The notes: a model not told the origin generated them from the sequence alone. 64,000 bases of DNA from Cylicocyclus nassatus (GCA_958299035.1 CATQJL010000223.1:9971753-10035752), one strand, 5' to 3'. Shown: positions 1 to 11,826, numbered from the stretch's first letter. Made by a program: numbers and translations.

Positions 1-395
1 ATAAGAGAAATTAGCCTACGATGCCTCCCCCCCCCTCCCTCCCTCCTGAAGTGTAGGTGTGCAAAGTTTTGGTCCGGATCGTCCAGAAATAAAAAAATTG
101 GTATTTGGAACATACGTACGGGCTTATTAACTGCAGTGTCAGGAGTATCAGCATCTCCGCTCCCGCGCGGCCGCTTCGCTTGGACTCTGCACCTCTTTCG
201 CGAACATGCTCTCTGATCACTTTCCCACCACGAGCGTGGGAGAGGCGAGACCTCAACCAATTGTATATGATTGGAGAGCATGTTCGCGGAAGAGGTGCAG
301 AGTCCTTGCGGAAATGGAGATGCTGGTGCAACCGACACTGCAGTTGATAAGCCCTGTACACACAAACACACAAACAGACATTTAGCTTCATGTAT
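1..395 (+). repeat. Retroposon 3'-tail-like repeat, copy 1, interrupted
   Basis: A segment reading AAGTGTAGGTGTGCAAA, then GGTCCGGATCG, then GGAACATACGTA, and ending in a CACAAACACACAAACAGACATT microsatellite aligns with 21742-22048. This layout resembles the 3' tail of non-LTR retrotransposons or SINEs, but no coding part is attached. The copy is split between ACGTA and CACAC by the foldback at 119-355. The family assignment is an inference. Confidence 0.5.
119..355. mobile_element. Small foldback element inserted in the retroposon tail
   Basis: The ends CGGGCTTATTAACTGCAGTG and CACTGCAGTTGATAAGCCC are inverted copies. Inner arms also pair (GACTCTGCACCTCTTTCGCG near 182-203 with the complement near 284-303). 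The element is flanked by GTA on both sides. The sister copy at about 21970 reads straight through ACATACGTACACAC, which gives the empty site. Reading frames on both strands here are a result of the palindrome. Confidence 0.75.
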
Positions 396-750
396 AAAAT
401 TCCAAATATAGCTCCATTATTTGTTGCGCGGAATTTTAGAAGAAGTCAAGAGAGTTTGAAGGTCCAAAGGCAAACGTTATTTCCAGAAATTCAAGAAGTA
501 GTTGTTCAAAAACAATGCTGCCGGTATATGTGTGCATTCCTTCTAGTCAGTAAACTCACAAGGGAAGGATACTCGGTCGAAGTGGCCATTTGGAATGAGC
601 TGTATATCAAGAAATCGTCCTCCGTAAGGCAAACTCAAAACTACTTTCGTTAGGTGCCGAGCGGTTTTGTGGGGGGAATTACAAGGCCATTTTCCTCCGG
701 CGCAGCTAGTGCACCCAGTGATGAGCGAGGCGCTAGAATAACGCAACAGT

Positions 751-820
751 GTGGCAGTGGCGCAGTGGCAACGCAGCGGGCTACGAAGCAGATGGTCGAT
801 GGTTCGAGTCCTGTTGCTGC
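751..820 (+). repeat. tRNA-derived Pol III promoter-like segment
   Basis: TGGCGCAGTGGCAACGCAGC fits an A box at about 758-777 and GGTTCGAGTCC a B box at 801-811, spaced as in a tRNA. The expected acceptor strands (751-757 and the seven bases after the T arm) do not pair, so it is a tRNA-derived repeat rather than a functional tRNA. Confidence 0.65.
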
Positions 821-1583
821 TATTTTGTTTTGCAGTTCTGTAAAAAGTCTATTGGGTGACAGCAAACGAGAAATACTATTTCCAGGCAGTCGAAACAAGC
901 TAGTTACTACAAAAAAGCCACTATTTCTGCAATAAGCTATAATCCTCTAAAATATGTGAATCTGTGGAGGTTATGATGTCACAACAAGGGATTCAAGTGA
1001 TATATTAACATGTATGGAATACAACCACAAAATGCTCAAAGTAGAAGAGCTTCTCGCAGAGCGCACATCGGATAAAATGAAACGATGACAATCAGCAGCT
1101 TCACAATTGCCTATCAAAGTCGGTGAAAAACAGTACTGAATAGGAGACTCGAATTCGCCGGCGTGGTTGTGAATGTATCCGGCTGCATCCATGGGTATGA
1201 GAGCAAATTTTTGAATCGCGGCGAGCAAAATTGTGTGTAAATGAGCGATAAGATCTTAAGGATGGAATCCCTATGATGCAAGGTAAAGTTCAGATCAAGA
1301 GCCAATAAATGGGATGTGAATCGATTGCAATTTTGCAAGTGCGCGCGGCGAGAAGCTCTTCTGCTTTGAGCATTCTGTGGTTGTATTCCATGCATGTTAA
1401 TATATCATTTGAACCCATTGTTGTGACATCATAACCTCCACAGATTCACATATTGTAAAAGATTATGGCTTATTGTAGAAATAGTGACTTTTTTGCAGTA
1501 AATAGCTTGTTTGAACTGCCTAGAAATAGTATTTCTCGTTTGCTGTCACCCAATAGACTTTTTATAGAACTGCAAAACAAAGT

Positions 1584-1655
1584 AGCAGCAACAAGACTCG
1601 AACCCTGGACCATCTGCTTCGTAGTCCGCTGCGTTGCCACTGCGCCACTGCCACA
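1584..1655 (-). repeat. tRNA-derived segment in the right arm
   Basis: This is the inverted partner of 751-820. On the minus strand the A box is at about 1635-1647 and the B box (GGGTTCGAGTC) at about 1595-1605. It differs from the left copy at several bases, so the arms have diverged since the element formed. Confidence 0.6.
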
Positions 1656-1849
1656 CTGACGCGTTATTCTAACGCCTGGCTCATCACTGGGTGCGCTGGC
1701 TGCGCCGGAGGAAAATGGCCTTGTAACTCCCCCCACAAAACCGCCCGGCACCTAGCGAAAGTAGTTCTGAGTTTGCCTTACGGAGGACGGTTTCCTAATA
1801 TACAGCTCATTTCAAATGGCCACTTCGACCGAGTATCCTTCCCTTGTCA

Positions 1850-3123
1850 GTACCATTCTAATTATGCACTACCAAGGTTTTCAATATCTTCAAGCATTAG
1901 AACCCCGAACTTCACACTTCTAACCACTCATAACTTCTCTAAAACACCGCACAGCAGACGCATTCAATGATATGTATTTCATTCCAGTTAACACTGCGAT
2001 ATGGGAAACTTTGCTTGTCGGGTACATGCTACACTGACAATCTCCCTGGAGCGCCGCGGGTGTTGCCCCGACCACCAATCATCCATGCCGCGAACTTTCC
2101 AATAGACCCCTACTAAACCCGATAAGTGACCGCCAGCGTATCCTCAGGTGCCCGTTGAACGCCCATAGGTGACTCGATCAGCATGCTCGGTAGATGTCCG
2201 GTGATTGACCTCGGGAAAGCATTATATTGTCCCGAGATGCCCCGATACCTAATCCGACGTCTTACACGGTGAACGTCTGAAGCCTAGTCAAACTCCTCAG
2301 CCCATCTACAACCACAAATGCGCAATTAGGTCACTTTAGGCAAACCCAGAAAAGCGACAAGATGTTTATTTATGGTTAACTACTCATAACAACCGCAAGA
2401 CAGTCGAAACGAGCAAAAAATCACCAATATACATCTGACATAGAACTTCATTATCACTGTTTACAATTTTAGATCATTTGTAAGCAATATGATCAGTTGC
2501 TATTGTAGCTCATGAGAGAATTTCATGTGATTTATTCTCTGTTTGTTTTTTGGTCTGCGTCTGAAAGCAAGCTAACTGGTACAGATCATATTGCTTGTTG
2601 AGGATAAACCCGCTGGGTTGGCGTCTATCCCTGGAGTGCTCGAAACGATAGGAGTTTATAATCTCCATTTAGCACTAAAGTCTTATATACCTGTGACTTC
2701 AACAGCATGTACTTCTTTTCTGCAGCCGTCCGTCATTTTCTAGAAGTGGAATGAACATGAGTACGAAACATCATCTTATAATCTCAAAACCTATAAGATG
2801 TATCTGACTTGTAGCATGTTTGTGTAGTTAATACCTCATTTTTGGCCTTTGACAGGACCAGGAATGATGTCCACGAAAGTTCCCGAGAAATGGGTTTTTC
2901 GTGCGAATAAAATGGATTTAGTCATGCGGTGCGATAAGATATTCATTCCATACAAAATTTCCTCAGCAAACTTTTCTCCAACTTGCCTCAACCTGTTTAC
3001 TCACTCTTGCAATCTCATTTCCACCAAGTGGTTGAGATAATTTTACTAAATAATTTTCAAATTTCTCAGGTGCTCTGCGAACTAGGCTGATCTAACATTG
3101 CAATGTTAGCCACGTAGATATTA
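1850..3123. other. No gene recognised
   Basis: I see no convincing exon. The only structure is a short inverted repeat, AGCAATATGATC near 2484 against GATCATATTGCT near 2585. The 63-residue frame at 2849-3040 has no recognisable motif. Confidence 0.4.
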
Positions 3124-3125
3124 TA

Positions 3126-3804
3126 CAGGGTGTCCGTAAAGTATGTATACACTGGATCATTAATATCTCTTTTCCCAAGAAGTCTTTTGCCTTGCTTCAG
3201 GTACCATTTCGTAGAGCTGGCTTCAACTTAGATTTGCAGTATGGAGTGAATAATCACCCATCTCTCTTCATTACTGTAGAATTACGGTAGAAACTTGAAA
3301 CATATGGTGTCAATATGGAAAAAGCTCCCGTTTCAAAATTCTTTAAGCAATTGTGAAAACTTGTGTATTGGGGTTTTTATGGACGCTGAGTTCAATACTC
3401 AACTATTCTCAAGATTGTGAAGCTTTCTAAACGGTGCAGCCGCACTTTTTAGGAATATTGAAAAAATGGCCGCTACCTCTTACCTGCATAACTCTTCAAT
3501 GAAGCATCATAATAAGTTGGGAACTTTACAATTAGAATCAGCAACTCTAAATAGCCTAGTGTAAAAGTTTTCAGGCTGTTTTGTTTCCTTTCTGAGGCAA
3601 AATATGGCCTTTCATGGCTCAAAACCCTCTTTGAAGCTTTCACCGTAATCCTGCAGTAATGGAGAGAGATGGGTGATTCACTCCATACTGCAAATCTAAG
3701 TTGAAGCCAGCTCTACAAAATGGTACCTGAAGCAAGGCAAAAGACTTCTTGGAAAAAGAGATATTAACGATCAAACAGTGTATACATACTTTACGGACAC
3801 CCTG
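3126..3804. mobile_element. 679-bp TA-flanked palindromic MITE, copy 1
   Basis: The ends are CAGGGTGTCCGTAAAGTATG and its inverted copy, flanked by TA on both sides, as expected for Tc1/mariner-type insertion. The arms pair further in (TTAATATCTCTTTTCC and GGTACCATTTCGTAGAGCTG each have an inverted partner). There is no open transposase frame. A second copy lies at 38608-39291. Confidence 0.88.
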
Positions 3805-5260
3805 TATTCTTTCCCACACCGTTACACCTCACAAAATACCATTTATTATCGATGACTTGCATCTAAATTATTTCCAAGACTAAAATTCATGTGATATTCG
3901 GGCCTTCGCCTTTCAAGGTTTCTATGAATCTGCATTAAATCAAATTCGTATGTAGAGCTTTCTGCAGAAAGCAAACTTTTGCACTGCAATCTGTGAATCA
4001 AAATGCTTATCTCATAGGAAACCTTGTACTACACTACAACCCAAAGGGTTTTAAGTCGGAAAAACTACGAGTCTGCAAGAGATGACTTCGCAAATGTTCT
4101 ACTTTAGCTCTTCTTTGTCTTTATATCTCTAATGTAAGTAGTTGAATGTATGGACTATTGACAGTAAGAAATTTTTCACAGATTTCTTGCTAGCTAGCGG
4201 CATTTCAGTAATTCTTGCGTTCAAACTCAAAATTCGTTCATAAAGACCGTCTTTGAGGTTCGGTTCTACGAGATTAGTCAAAAGATAGCTTCTGAGTAAT
4301 TGTATTGAAACGCAAATCTTCTCTATCTCTGAATACAAATCATAAGCTTAGTTTTGGTTGAGAATTTGAAGAGTTAACAAACTTTATCTGATTTACATAG
4401 GAATTCTCGCGTCGACATGGTTTTGGAAACATTTGAGTTTGTTGGCGAATACTTTGGTGATTTACCCTTTTTCCATAATCTATATAGCATTTGTATGAGT
4501 TTAGAAAGAAACACTCATTTCAGACTTCATAAAAGACATAAAACTTTTTCCACTCATTTGTTACCTTAAAATAGGCTAAGGAATAATTTTCAAAAAATCT
4601 CAATCAAAAATATGCAAAAAACTCAAAATTGGGATTAGTCCCAGCTCACCTTGCTGCTGAGAGTAAAATGGGTCCATTTAAAATGGAGGTAAATCCCATT
4701 TTAGCCCATTCTAAATGGACTTTTCGCATGATTTTTTCGCAAGCGAGAGTTCAAGTAGGGTTGAATCATTTATTACACCGCTTTGCCTTGCGGTTGCGAT
4801 GAGATAAAATTTCTTGGATAACGCTAGCGAAAGCAGATTCCGACCAGTTTCTACCGCGAACGAATAAAATGGAGTTTGAAAGTCCATTTTCCTTCATTAT
4901 GGACTTTCATGGATACCATTCCAGGTTTATCGATTTTCTTTCCTTCTCCAAGTGGAAACATACAAAAATAAAACGAACGAAGAGCTTTTCTCGAAACTTA
5001 CCAGTAAAGAAGAAAGGCTTTCAAAATGAAACATTCAAATGTGCGGCCTATGATATTATCAGGGTCGCGAACTTTCCAACGCAGTTGGATGAGTGGATAG
5101 AAATCAAGTACGAGCTTGGAAAGTACATAAATGAATTTTTGGGATTTTTTAGGTCCGAACAGATTTGTTACTTTTTATTTGCGTTCTTACAACATTCGGG
5201 TCTAAAAGTGCAACGCCTAGCAGTCGAGTAAAATCTGCGTTATAAACATTTTCTAAAATA
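3805..5260. other. AT-rich stretch upstream of sHSP gene A
   Basis: The longest frame is 120 codons (4869-5231, +). It has no motif I recognise and is not placed as an exon of gene A. A short inverted pair of AAATGG-type segments lies at about 4670-4725. A single CGAACTTTCC near 5069 resembles half of a heat-shock element. Confidence 0.35.
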
Positions 5261-5894
5261 ATGCTTTCTTGGATGATGAGATATATATTATATGTGAAAT
5301 CCATCGATCAAGATTTTATCCTCGCTGAAATCAGACGACTCAACACTCAACTGCCTAAATTTTGCCGTGATTTACCGCATGTATCGCATTTTAACTTTCA
5401 TACGTTACGGATCTACAGTTCTCGAGATTATCAGTTCGCTACTAAAACCTTTCTTTCACAAGTATGTTAAGTCGGAACATCTTTCTGAGGTGTAGTTATT
5501 CAGGTGACAAATGATGACAAGAAATTTGCTGTGACATTGGATGTTTCACAGTTTCACCCGGATGAGGTCAAAGTGAATTTAGAGGGAAGGACTTTGAAAA
5601 TTGAGGGAAAGCAAGAGCACAAAGCAGACAAAAGCTATTCCAAAAGGCATGATGGTTATTTTTTTTTCGTAAAACTCAAGGGGACTTTTTTAACAAACAA
5701 GTGTATTGTTCAGATCATTTGTGAGAACGTGGAGGCTGCCGGACGAGGCTGACGTTGATGCAATCAGATCCAGTCTCAGTGATTCTGGGAGACTGTCCGT
5801 GGAAGTGCCAAAATTTCCTGCGGCGAATGTGAATTCGAGAAGCATTCCAGTCACCTATTCGAAATCAAACCAACGAGAGACTAATATCCATTAA
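5261..5894 (+). CDS. Small heat-shock protein gene A (alpha-crystallin/HSP20 family)
   Basis: Model join(5261..5461, 5504..5646, 5714..5894) is 525 nt, 174 residues. Exons 2 and 3 encode a clear alpha-crystallin domain (about residues 68-155) beginning NDDKKFAVTLDVSQF and including EGKQEHKADKSYS, RTWRLP and a GRLSVEVPK strand. A C-terminal SIPV follows, an I-x-I/V motif used in sHSP oligomers. sHSPs are known as ATP-independent holdases. Exon 2 is 143 nt as in the other four genes. The donor of intron 2 is AAAAG|GC, a GC-AG intron, and is weak. Exon 1 is the uncertain part: its 67 residues start MLSWMMRY and do not resemble the N-termini of C or E, but it joins in frame through a 42-bp intron. 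The alternative is a 5'-truncated pseudogene. TATAAA at 5240 lies only about 16 bp before the ATG. Confidence 0.75.
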
Positions 5895-7204
5895 ACGAGT
5901 ATAGTCATGAATACGTGTGATGTACATATCTATCATTGATGTGTAATGGATTTTTATGTGATAAATTTTGCGTTTGCGGGCAAATGAGATAGAGTCAATA
6001 ATACATTTGTAACTTTAAACTCATTCATAGTAATTCTACAAGAACATGTCTTATCCCTACACTTTAAGATTAGGCCAGACTGTTTGGCATATGCGGCGTA
6101 CGCCCATATCTTTACACGTGAGCCTATGCTGCGTACGTCGCGTCGGCGTAAGCCCGCACAGTCTGACTCAATCTTTATATTGACAAAATTACAAAAATTT
6201 TCCACGCAAGAAAGAAATGCAATGCATAATGTGGTGAATCTGTGGCCTTACTGTACTCTGAGGGGATTAATGAAGGATGGTCGCTGTGTGCTACATATTG
6301 TTAATCTCAGTTCATGTGAGCTCCAAAGAATGTTCCTAAAGATCGGCGAGGATATCGGAACAAGTACTAACAAGCGATCATGGCAAACATAGTGTTAAGA
6401 CAGCGACATCCTGTATATTAAGAGGCAAAGGTTTTTTTGATAAATAATCAGCAAAAAATGATTGAAAGATTGATCCGAATGGTTTATAATCACCAAAGCT
6501 AGCTAAAGCCCAGAACGCGTGTTTCTAACCTCTTTTGGAAAGCTGGATAAAATCCCAAAATGAAAATCCTGGATATTTTAAAATTCGTGAAGCCGATGCC
6601 GATAATAGAGGCAAAGACTTGCAGAGATCAGAAAGGAGCGTAAATGTTAGAAAGAAGAAGTCAATTGCTATGTTGTACTTGAGCCGCTTGACCATTCCTT
6701 TTTGTAGTTCGTAACGAAAAAAGGCGAAAGAATTATGACTCAAAAGCTCTATTTGAAACCACCAATAAGTCGGTGCCGAACGGACGCAGAGTTTGGCACG
6801 AGCTGGATCCAGGGAAATTTCAAGACGAAGTCCCTTTTGATCGTTTGAAAATATCGTACGAAGTACCCTTTGACCCTGAATCCTAAACGTAAGAAATTCT
6901 CAAAAAAACAAAACGCCGACTTTAAAAGTCGCAATTTTTGAATCTTTTCGGCCATAAAACCCCTATGCTTTTTATCCCAAAAACGACATCGAGCTTGACC
7001 CGGTGCCAGCTGTGCCGGGCTTTGAACGGACGTGCAAGTACCGTCTCCAAGAAAGCTGATCAATCCGTTATTTATATGTAGCAGAGTCAAGAAAAACTAA
7101 GTTAACGCAAACACACATCTAATCATAATTGCAAAACTTACAAACACATTCAGTCGAATCACTAACTGCGTCCGTATTGCAAAAAGATGCTATTCCATTT
7201 TCAG
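5895..7204. other. Intergenic; two weak inverted repeats
   Basis: A short inverted pair around CCAGACTGT (about 6066-6176, arms near 20 bp with mismatches) looks like a small MITE. A more degraded pair lies at about 6770-7055 (GGCACGAGCTGG against CCAGCTGTGCC). No exon is recognised. Confidence 0.35.
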
Positions 7205-7370
7205 GTGGTTCAGCCTCACCCTGAATGCTCTCAACGCGAACACGCCAAAGAATGCCGCCTTGGACCGTTTTTCTTAGAGCATCTCAACCGTCGAGTGGGA
7301 AGCCGCTCCGCAAAACGCATACGCAGCGATTTCCCAGTGTCCGCTTGCATTTATAGCAAATGTGATGCGG
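7205..7370. repeat. Degraded small palindromic element
   Basis: It shares CGAACACGCCAAA near its left side and GCATTTATAGCAAA near its right with the better preserved element at 25696-25860. Its ends (CAGCCTCACCC and TGTGATGCGGCT) are imperfect inverted repeats. Confidence 0.45.
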
Positions 7371-9099
7371 CTCATATATCTAAAACTCAAACAAAAAAAA
7401 AACGAATTGTATCGCAAGTACAAGAACATTGATGCACTTTCAAAAAAAACTTTTGACAAAGCTCAATGATACCAAACAAACAAAAAATCGTGATCCATAA
7501 GGGAACATCTGATTTTACGATTAACTTCAGTTGTAATTTCAGATAGGGAAAATTGATTTTAGTCATTGAGTACAAATACATGATGGCAATATTATAATGC
7601 TATATTAATAGCGGGTGGAAGGTTTTCTAGCTCCATACATTTGATTATCTGCAACATATTTTTCGGTTCTTGTCTGGAATAAAGATTCAAAAAATTGGGA
7701 ATACCAACCAAAGTGAAGATGAGTTATGACAGTTATCTGAGAACACTAAATAAACTTTGGTTCCTGAAAGGAAGCGTCCGGGTAAGTATGCCGATGACGA
7801 CAAAAAGGTAGATTGCAATAGTGTCCAATCTTATAAAGTTTTTGAACCAGCGCCATTGTACCAATTTGCCTTTGAAACGAGGAAACAGCTATAGAAGTTA
7901 TGACGGGCGCCTCTTTTGGCGGCGCTTCGGTTTTCGCCCAAACATCGACCTCAAACTGAAAGCCAGAGTTCGCCCGTAATTATAAAAGTAGGATCCCTCA
8001 AAGACTCTGCTTGACTATGGCGGACCCCGCGTTTACAAGTCCAGTTTTCGGGGTTCGGAAAAACATAACTGACAATTTCCGCACTCTTCAAGCTCATCTT
8101 CGGGATTAGGGGGAGGAATTAGCTGGTAAGCAAAATTCTCCTCGACATTTTGGCTGCAAACTTCTTTTGAAATTACTAAAAGGAAAATTCCTATAGGCGT
8201 TAAAATGCACTTTATTCAATATCATACAAGGTTTTTTGATACCATCTCTTAAACGAAGCTGAAAATTTCGAGGCAAACTCAAAAATCAAACATGAACTTT
8301 GGTATTAGTGATCAATCGGCAAGAGTGGCGTTGTAATCGTCATTGGTTCTGTAATTAACAAGAATTTTTAATATGGATTATGTGTTTAATTCTGAAGGCT
8401 CAAAAACACGTACCTATAACCTCTTTTCAAAGTATTAGGCTGCTGCACAAGTTTTGTATCTCAATATTCGAATTCAAAATATTATGACTTCTTCAAAATC
8501 GTCCTTTTTCCATAATCTTATAGGTTCTGTGTGTTGAGCAATTCCTTAGCTACCAGAGAAATACTAGCTCTTGCGAAAAACCCTGTTAAAAAAGCAGGAA
8601 CTAACTTGACAGCGTTCTTCTTCAACCCTTCTTCTTTGCATGGCAATGCTCCATTGTAAGAACTGACAGGCACATTAAGCAGCCATGGATAGATGGAGAA
8701 AATTTTAACTGTTATTTTGAGCTGAAAAGTGCGCATAGGATCTTTGGTGCCCAGAGATTTTTCGATTGGATAAAAATGAATCCGTTTTCAACCTCGTTTT
8801 AGTACATGTACGTAAGCCAACTTCCAAAATTATGAAAATTTTATGCTTGCGGCGAGGGCTGAGAGAAGCAACTGGTGATGGCTCTGCTAGCCCTTGCGTT
8901 ACTCTAGCACCTTCAACATTTAATTCATCGACTGCCTCTATTCACGGAAAGTTAGCTTGTAGAACTTTTGTACAGATAATTATTCTTCAACAACAAATTT
9001 ACCGAGAAGTTTTTTCGCATGAAAGTGAGTTTGTGCATATGCTGGACTGTTTCACCCTTACTTCGCGACTACCACAAGGACTTGACTCAAAGAGCGTAT
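7371..9099. other. No gene recognised
   Basis: AT-rich sequence with frames under 112 codons and no motif I can identify on either strand. Confidence 0.35.
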
Positions 9100-9885
9100 G
9101 AGATTTTCTCGCAAAAACTTTCTCTTACGAGGGAACGATACTTAGTGTCCGTGGCTTTTCGAGATGTAATGTATTCCATTACACTCGCTTTCGAACGCTG
9201 ACTCCGAATCTGACTTCGCTTTCTGCTGATCGTTCCTCTGAAAAAAGGTTATGATAGATTTTCGCGCAATGTTTGGCCGCGCGAGGCATTTGGGATAAGA
9301 ACACCAACATGGTAACATGTTAACATGCATTCATCTTTCATTCGTTTTCATTTTTATAGGCACCTTTTGGAATAGATTTAGGAAAACTTATATGAAAATG
9401 AGTCTTCGTTAAGGATCTGAACCTACACTTGCATCAAATTGTGAGTCTATCGCACTTGCCACTGCACCACAGCCACACCTTTTGTATTTTTCGGTTTTGC
9501 ATTGCCTCAATTGAGCTTCTTTTTGAGAATCAGGTTTACTCGAGGTAAATGCATGTCCTAACTATTTGAAAATTCAACAAAGACTCATTTCTATATGAGT
9601 GTTTCCTACATCTATTCCAAAAGGCGCCTATAAAAATGAAAACGAATGAAAGATGAATGCATGTTAACATGTAACCATGTCGGTGTTCCTATCCCATATG
9701 CCTCGCGCGGCCAAACAGGGTGCGAAAATCTTTCATAACTTCTTTCAGAGAAACGATCAACAGACACGGGAGTCAGATTCGGAGTCAGCGTTCGAAGACA
9801 AATGTAATGGTATACAGTATACATTTCATTTCAAAAGGCCACGGACACTAAGTATCGTTTACTTGTTAGCTGAGAACGTGTCTCG
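9100..9885. mobile_element. Foldback element with a tRNA-like core, copy 1
   Basis: The left arm (about 9120-9375) and right arm (about 9603-9870) are inverted copies. ACGATACTTAGTGTCCGTGG on the left has its complement CCACGGACACTAAGTATCGT on the right, and CTATTCCAAAAGG pairs at the inner edge. The spacer contains a minus-strand tRNA-like segment. A relative with the same arm sequences lies at 35405-35885. No transposase is present. Confidence 0.8.
9419..9485 (-). repeat. tRNA-derived segment in foldback spacer
   Basis: On the minus strand TGGCTGTGGTGCAGTGGCAA is A-box-like and AGGTTCAGATCC is B-box-like, at tRNA-like spacing. It sits between the two inverted arms rather than inside them. 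Confidence 0.55.
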
Positions 9886-10460
9886 ACCATCTGGGGATCA
9901 CAGACCTGCAATTTCGTCAGACTGGAGATTTCATTGGAATATGATAGTATGTGTTACAAAGAGCAAGGAAAATGCTCTCTAAAGTAGAAATAATGTCGCA
10001 TTACGAGAAAATCTCCTAGGACGGCTGCTTCAAACGCAAGGCAAAAAATTGGACAGTAATTATGCAGTAGCCAATAGAATATCGAAACAACCATATTGTG
10101 CAAGAAGGCTAGAATACATTTGCCCACTAACTAGTAAGATTTTGTTTTCTAGACAATTTTGAAATTTCGAGATCAACATTCAGAAGTTTTGGTTTTTCAA
10201 ACAAACTGATTTTTTTGTTGAATCCTCAGAAACGAATAAAAGTTTATTTGACGACTAGGCCAGAGCACTGAATTCACACCTCAGACAATGGATCGGACCC
10301 CTCCGCTGGGCAAGCCGAAACTGCCAGACTCGCGCCGGACCCAATTGACCAATGAGAGCGGGGCAAATGGGCGGTCCCTCGCGTGACATCACTGCCAGGC
10401 AAATGGGAGGCTTCTCCGGCCCTGCTGCAAAGGTCCGCCATTTCTCCGGCGCGACCCTGG

Positions 10461-10516
10461 CAGATTTGCCAGGCTCGCGCCGGACAAATTTGTCCGGCGC
10501 GAGCCTGGCAAATCTG
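10461..10516. repeat. 56-bp perfect palindrome
   Basis: The sequence reads identically on both strands about an axis between 10488 and 10489 (GGACAAA|TTTGTCC at the centre). With a few mismatches the pairing extends to about 10441-10536. Confidence 0.95.
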
Positions 10517-10529
10517 GCGGAGTCGCGCC

Positions 10530-10695
10530 GGAGAAAATGGGAGGGGTCCGGAGCAGAAATGGGAGGCCTCCGGAGCAGAAAATGGGAGGTATCCGGAGCA
10601 GAAAATGGGAGGTATCCGGAGCAGAAAATGGGAGGTATCCGGAGCAGAAGATGGGAGGTATCCGCCGGAGAAATGGGAGGTATCCGGAGCAGGCT
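10530..10695 (+). repeat. GGAG minisatellite, left block
   Basis: About seven tandem units of roughly 21-23 bp built on GGAGCAGAAAATGGGAGGTA with TCCGGA junctions. Frames through it give repeated residues and are not taken as coding. Confidence 0.85.
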
Positions 10696-11090
10696 GCGTA
10701 TCGATTTGGCGCGTAGCAAGCAAACGTCTAACTCCACGGTGATGAGTCCTCTGTTTACGCTCTTTGTCCATATTTTAGTCGCCGTTTCTTTGATTCTGTT
10801 GTTTTTGCGCGTTTCTTTACCGTTTTTTCCTTTTCCGCGTTGCTCTTCGTCGCGTTGGCGTTTATGTTGCTGTAAGTTCCTCGTTTTCAGGTTTATGTTT
10901 GAAATTTTCGTGCGGTTGCACTCAATCACCTTCAGTGTTTGGCTCTTTCCGACTTGCTGAGACATCGTAGACTATTGATGGAGTGGTTTTTGTGATTAAT
11001 TCTGGATTTTCGAAACAATGAGGTTAGTTGCGCAACTATCTAGTGTTGTTGTGATGAAAGTATCGTCTAAATAATCCGTTTATTGCTATA

Positions 11091-11826
11091 GTGTGGACCC
11101 CGGCCAGGTTCTCATAGGTACCTCCGCGGCGCGCCCGCAGCGCATGCCTTCAGTGCGCTTTTCGTTTCGGCTCTGAAGGGATTTCTTTCAATTTCCTCTT
11201 TCAAGTGTGTTTGTTCTCTTCTGTAATCTCTACTTTAGATGTAAACGACACACGTCAACTGCTGGTGATGGATTTTTACGAGTCTTGACAGTCTTGCAAG
11301 CATTTGTTTCGAAAATCTTGTTTTTTTTCTCAATAGTGAAGATTTCGGTGTAGTTCAGAGACATCTCTCCAAATGTTCAGAATAAGTGTATATGCAGTTG
11401 ATTTTGTGGAGTGTAGATGCTTCTAGCCTTTTGTTACACCATCAGAGCTTTGCAATCGTGCTCTTGAGCTCAAACTTTCTGGGTTTTTTTATGAACAGAA
11501 GGAAGACTTTTCAGAATTGTTCTTCGACTTTTCCTGTTACTTCTATCATCCATCGCTGGTAGTGTCATACACTACTAGCGATGGATAATAGAAGATTCCA
11601 GTTATTTATGAGATTGACTGGAATCTGAGCGCTAGTAGTAGAAGTTGTGAAGGTTCTCCTATTGCCTTGGCTTTTCTCGTGTTCGGATTAGAGGCCTCCA
11701 CATCTCATTTCACTCCTGTTTTCGGTTATAATGCTTTTTTGTTCGTAAGTGAAATGAGAAGCGTTCAAGTCGGGCGCGCGTTGCGTGTGCGCCGCGCTAG
11801 TACCTGAAGCTGGCTGGGGTCCACAC
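11091..11826. mobile_element. 736-bp TA-flanked palindromic element
   Basis: Ends GTGTGGACCCCGGCCAG and CTGGCTGGGGTCCACAC are inverted, with TA on both flanks. At the centre (about 11551-11600) lies a long hairpin with stem halves CATCCATCGCTGGTAGTG and CACTACTAGCGATGGAT. There is no transposase frame, so it is non-autonomous. Confidence 0.85.

Larger units (their letters stand above)
557..1849. mobile_element. Long foldback element with a tRNA-like segment in each arm
   Basis: Arms of about 500 bp (557-1062 and 1345-1849) are near-identical inverted copies around a spacer of about 280 bp. For example, CAAGGGAAGGATACTC at the left end is repeated in reverse complement at the right end. No transposase is visible, so it is a non-autonomous foldback. 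The long frames on both strands mirror each other and are not genes. Each arm holds a tRNA-derived A-box/B-box segment. Confidence 0.85.

Noticed and set aside
751..820. tRNA gene
   Set aside because: A and B boxes are present, but the acceptor strands do not pair and the same sequence is repeated inside a foldback. The other tRNA-like segments fail similarly or lie in transposons.
971..1395. Overlapping frames of 85 and 93 codons
   Set aside because: They are mirror copies created by the inverted arms of the foldback at 557-1849, with no protein motif.
4869..5231. 120-codon frame as a host gene
   Set aside because: No motif, no splice context and no second exon. A single frame of this size is expected by chance in a window of this length.
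10255..10965. Frames of 119-236 codons on both strands over the GGAG repeats
   Set aside because: The repeat unit and GC content keep both strands open. The translations are repeats of one unit with no domain.
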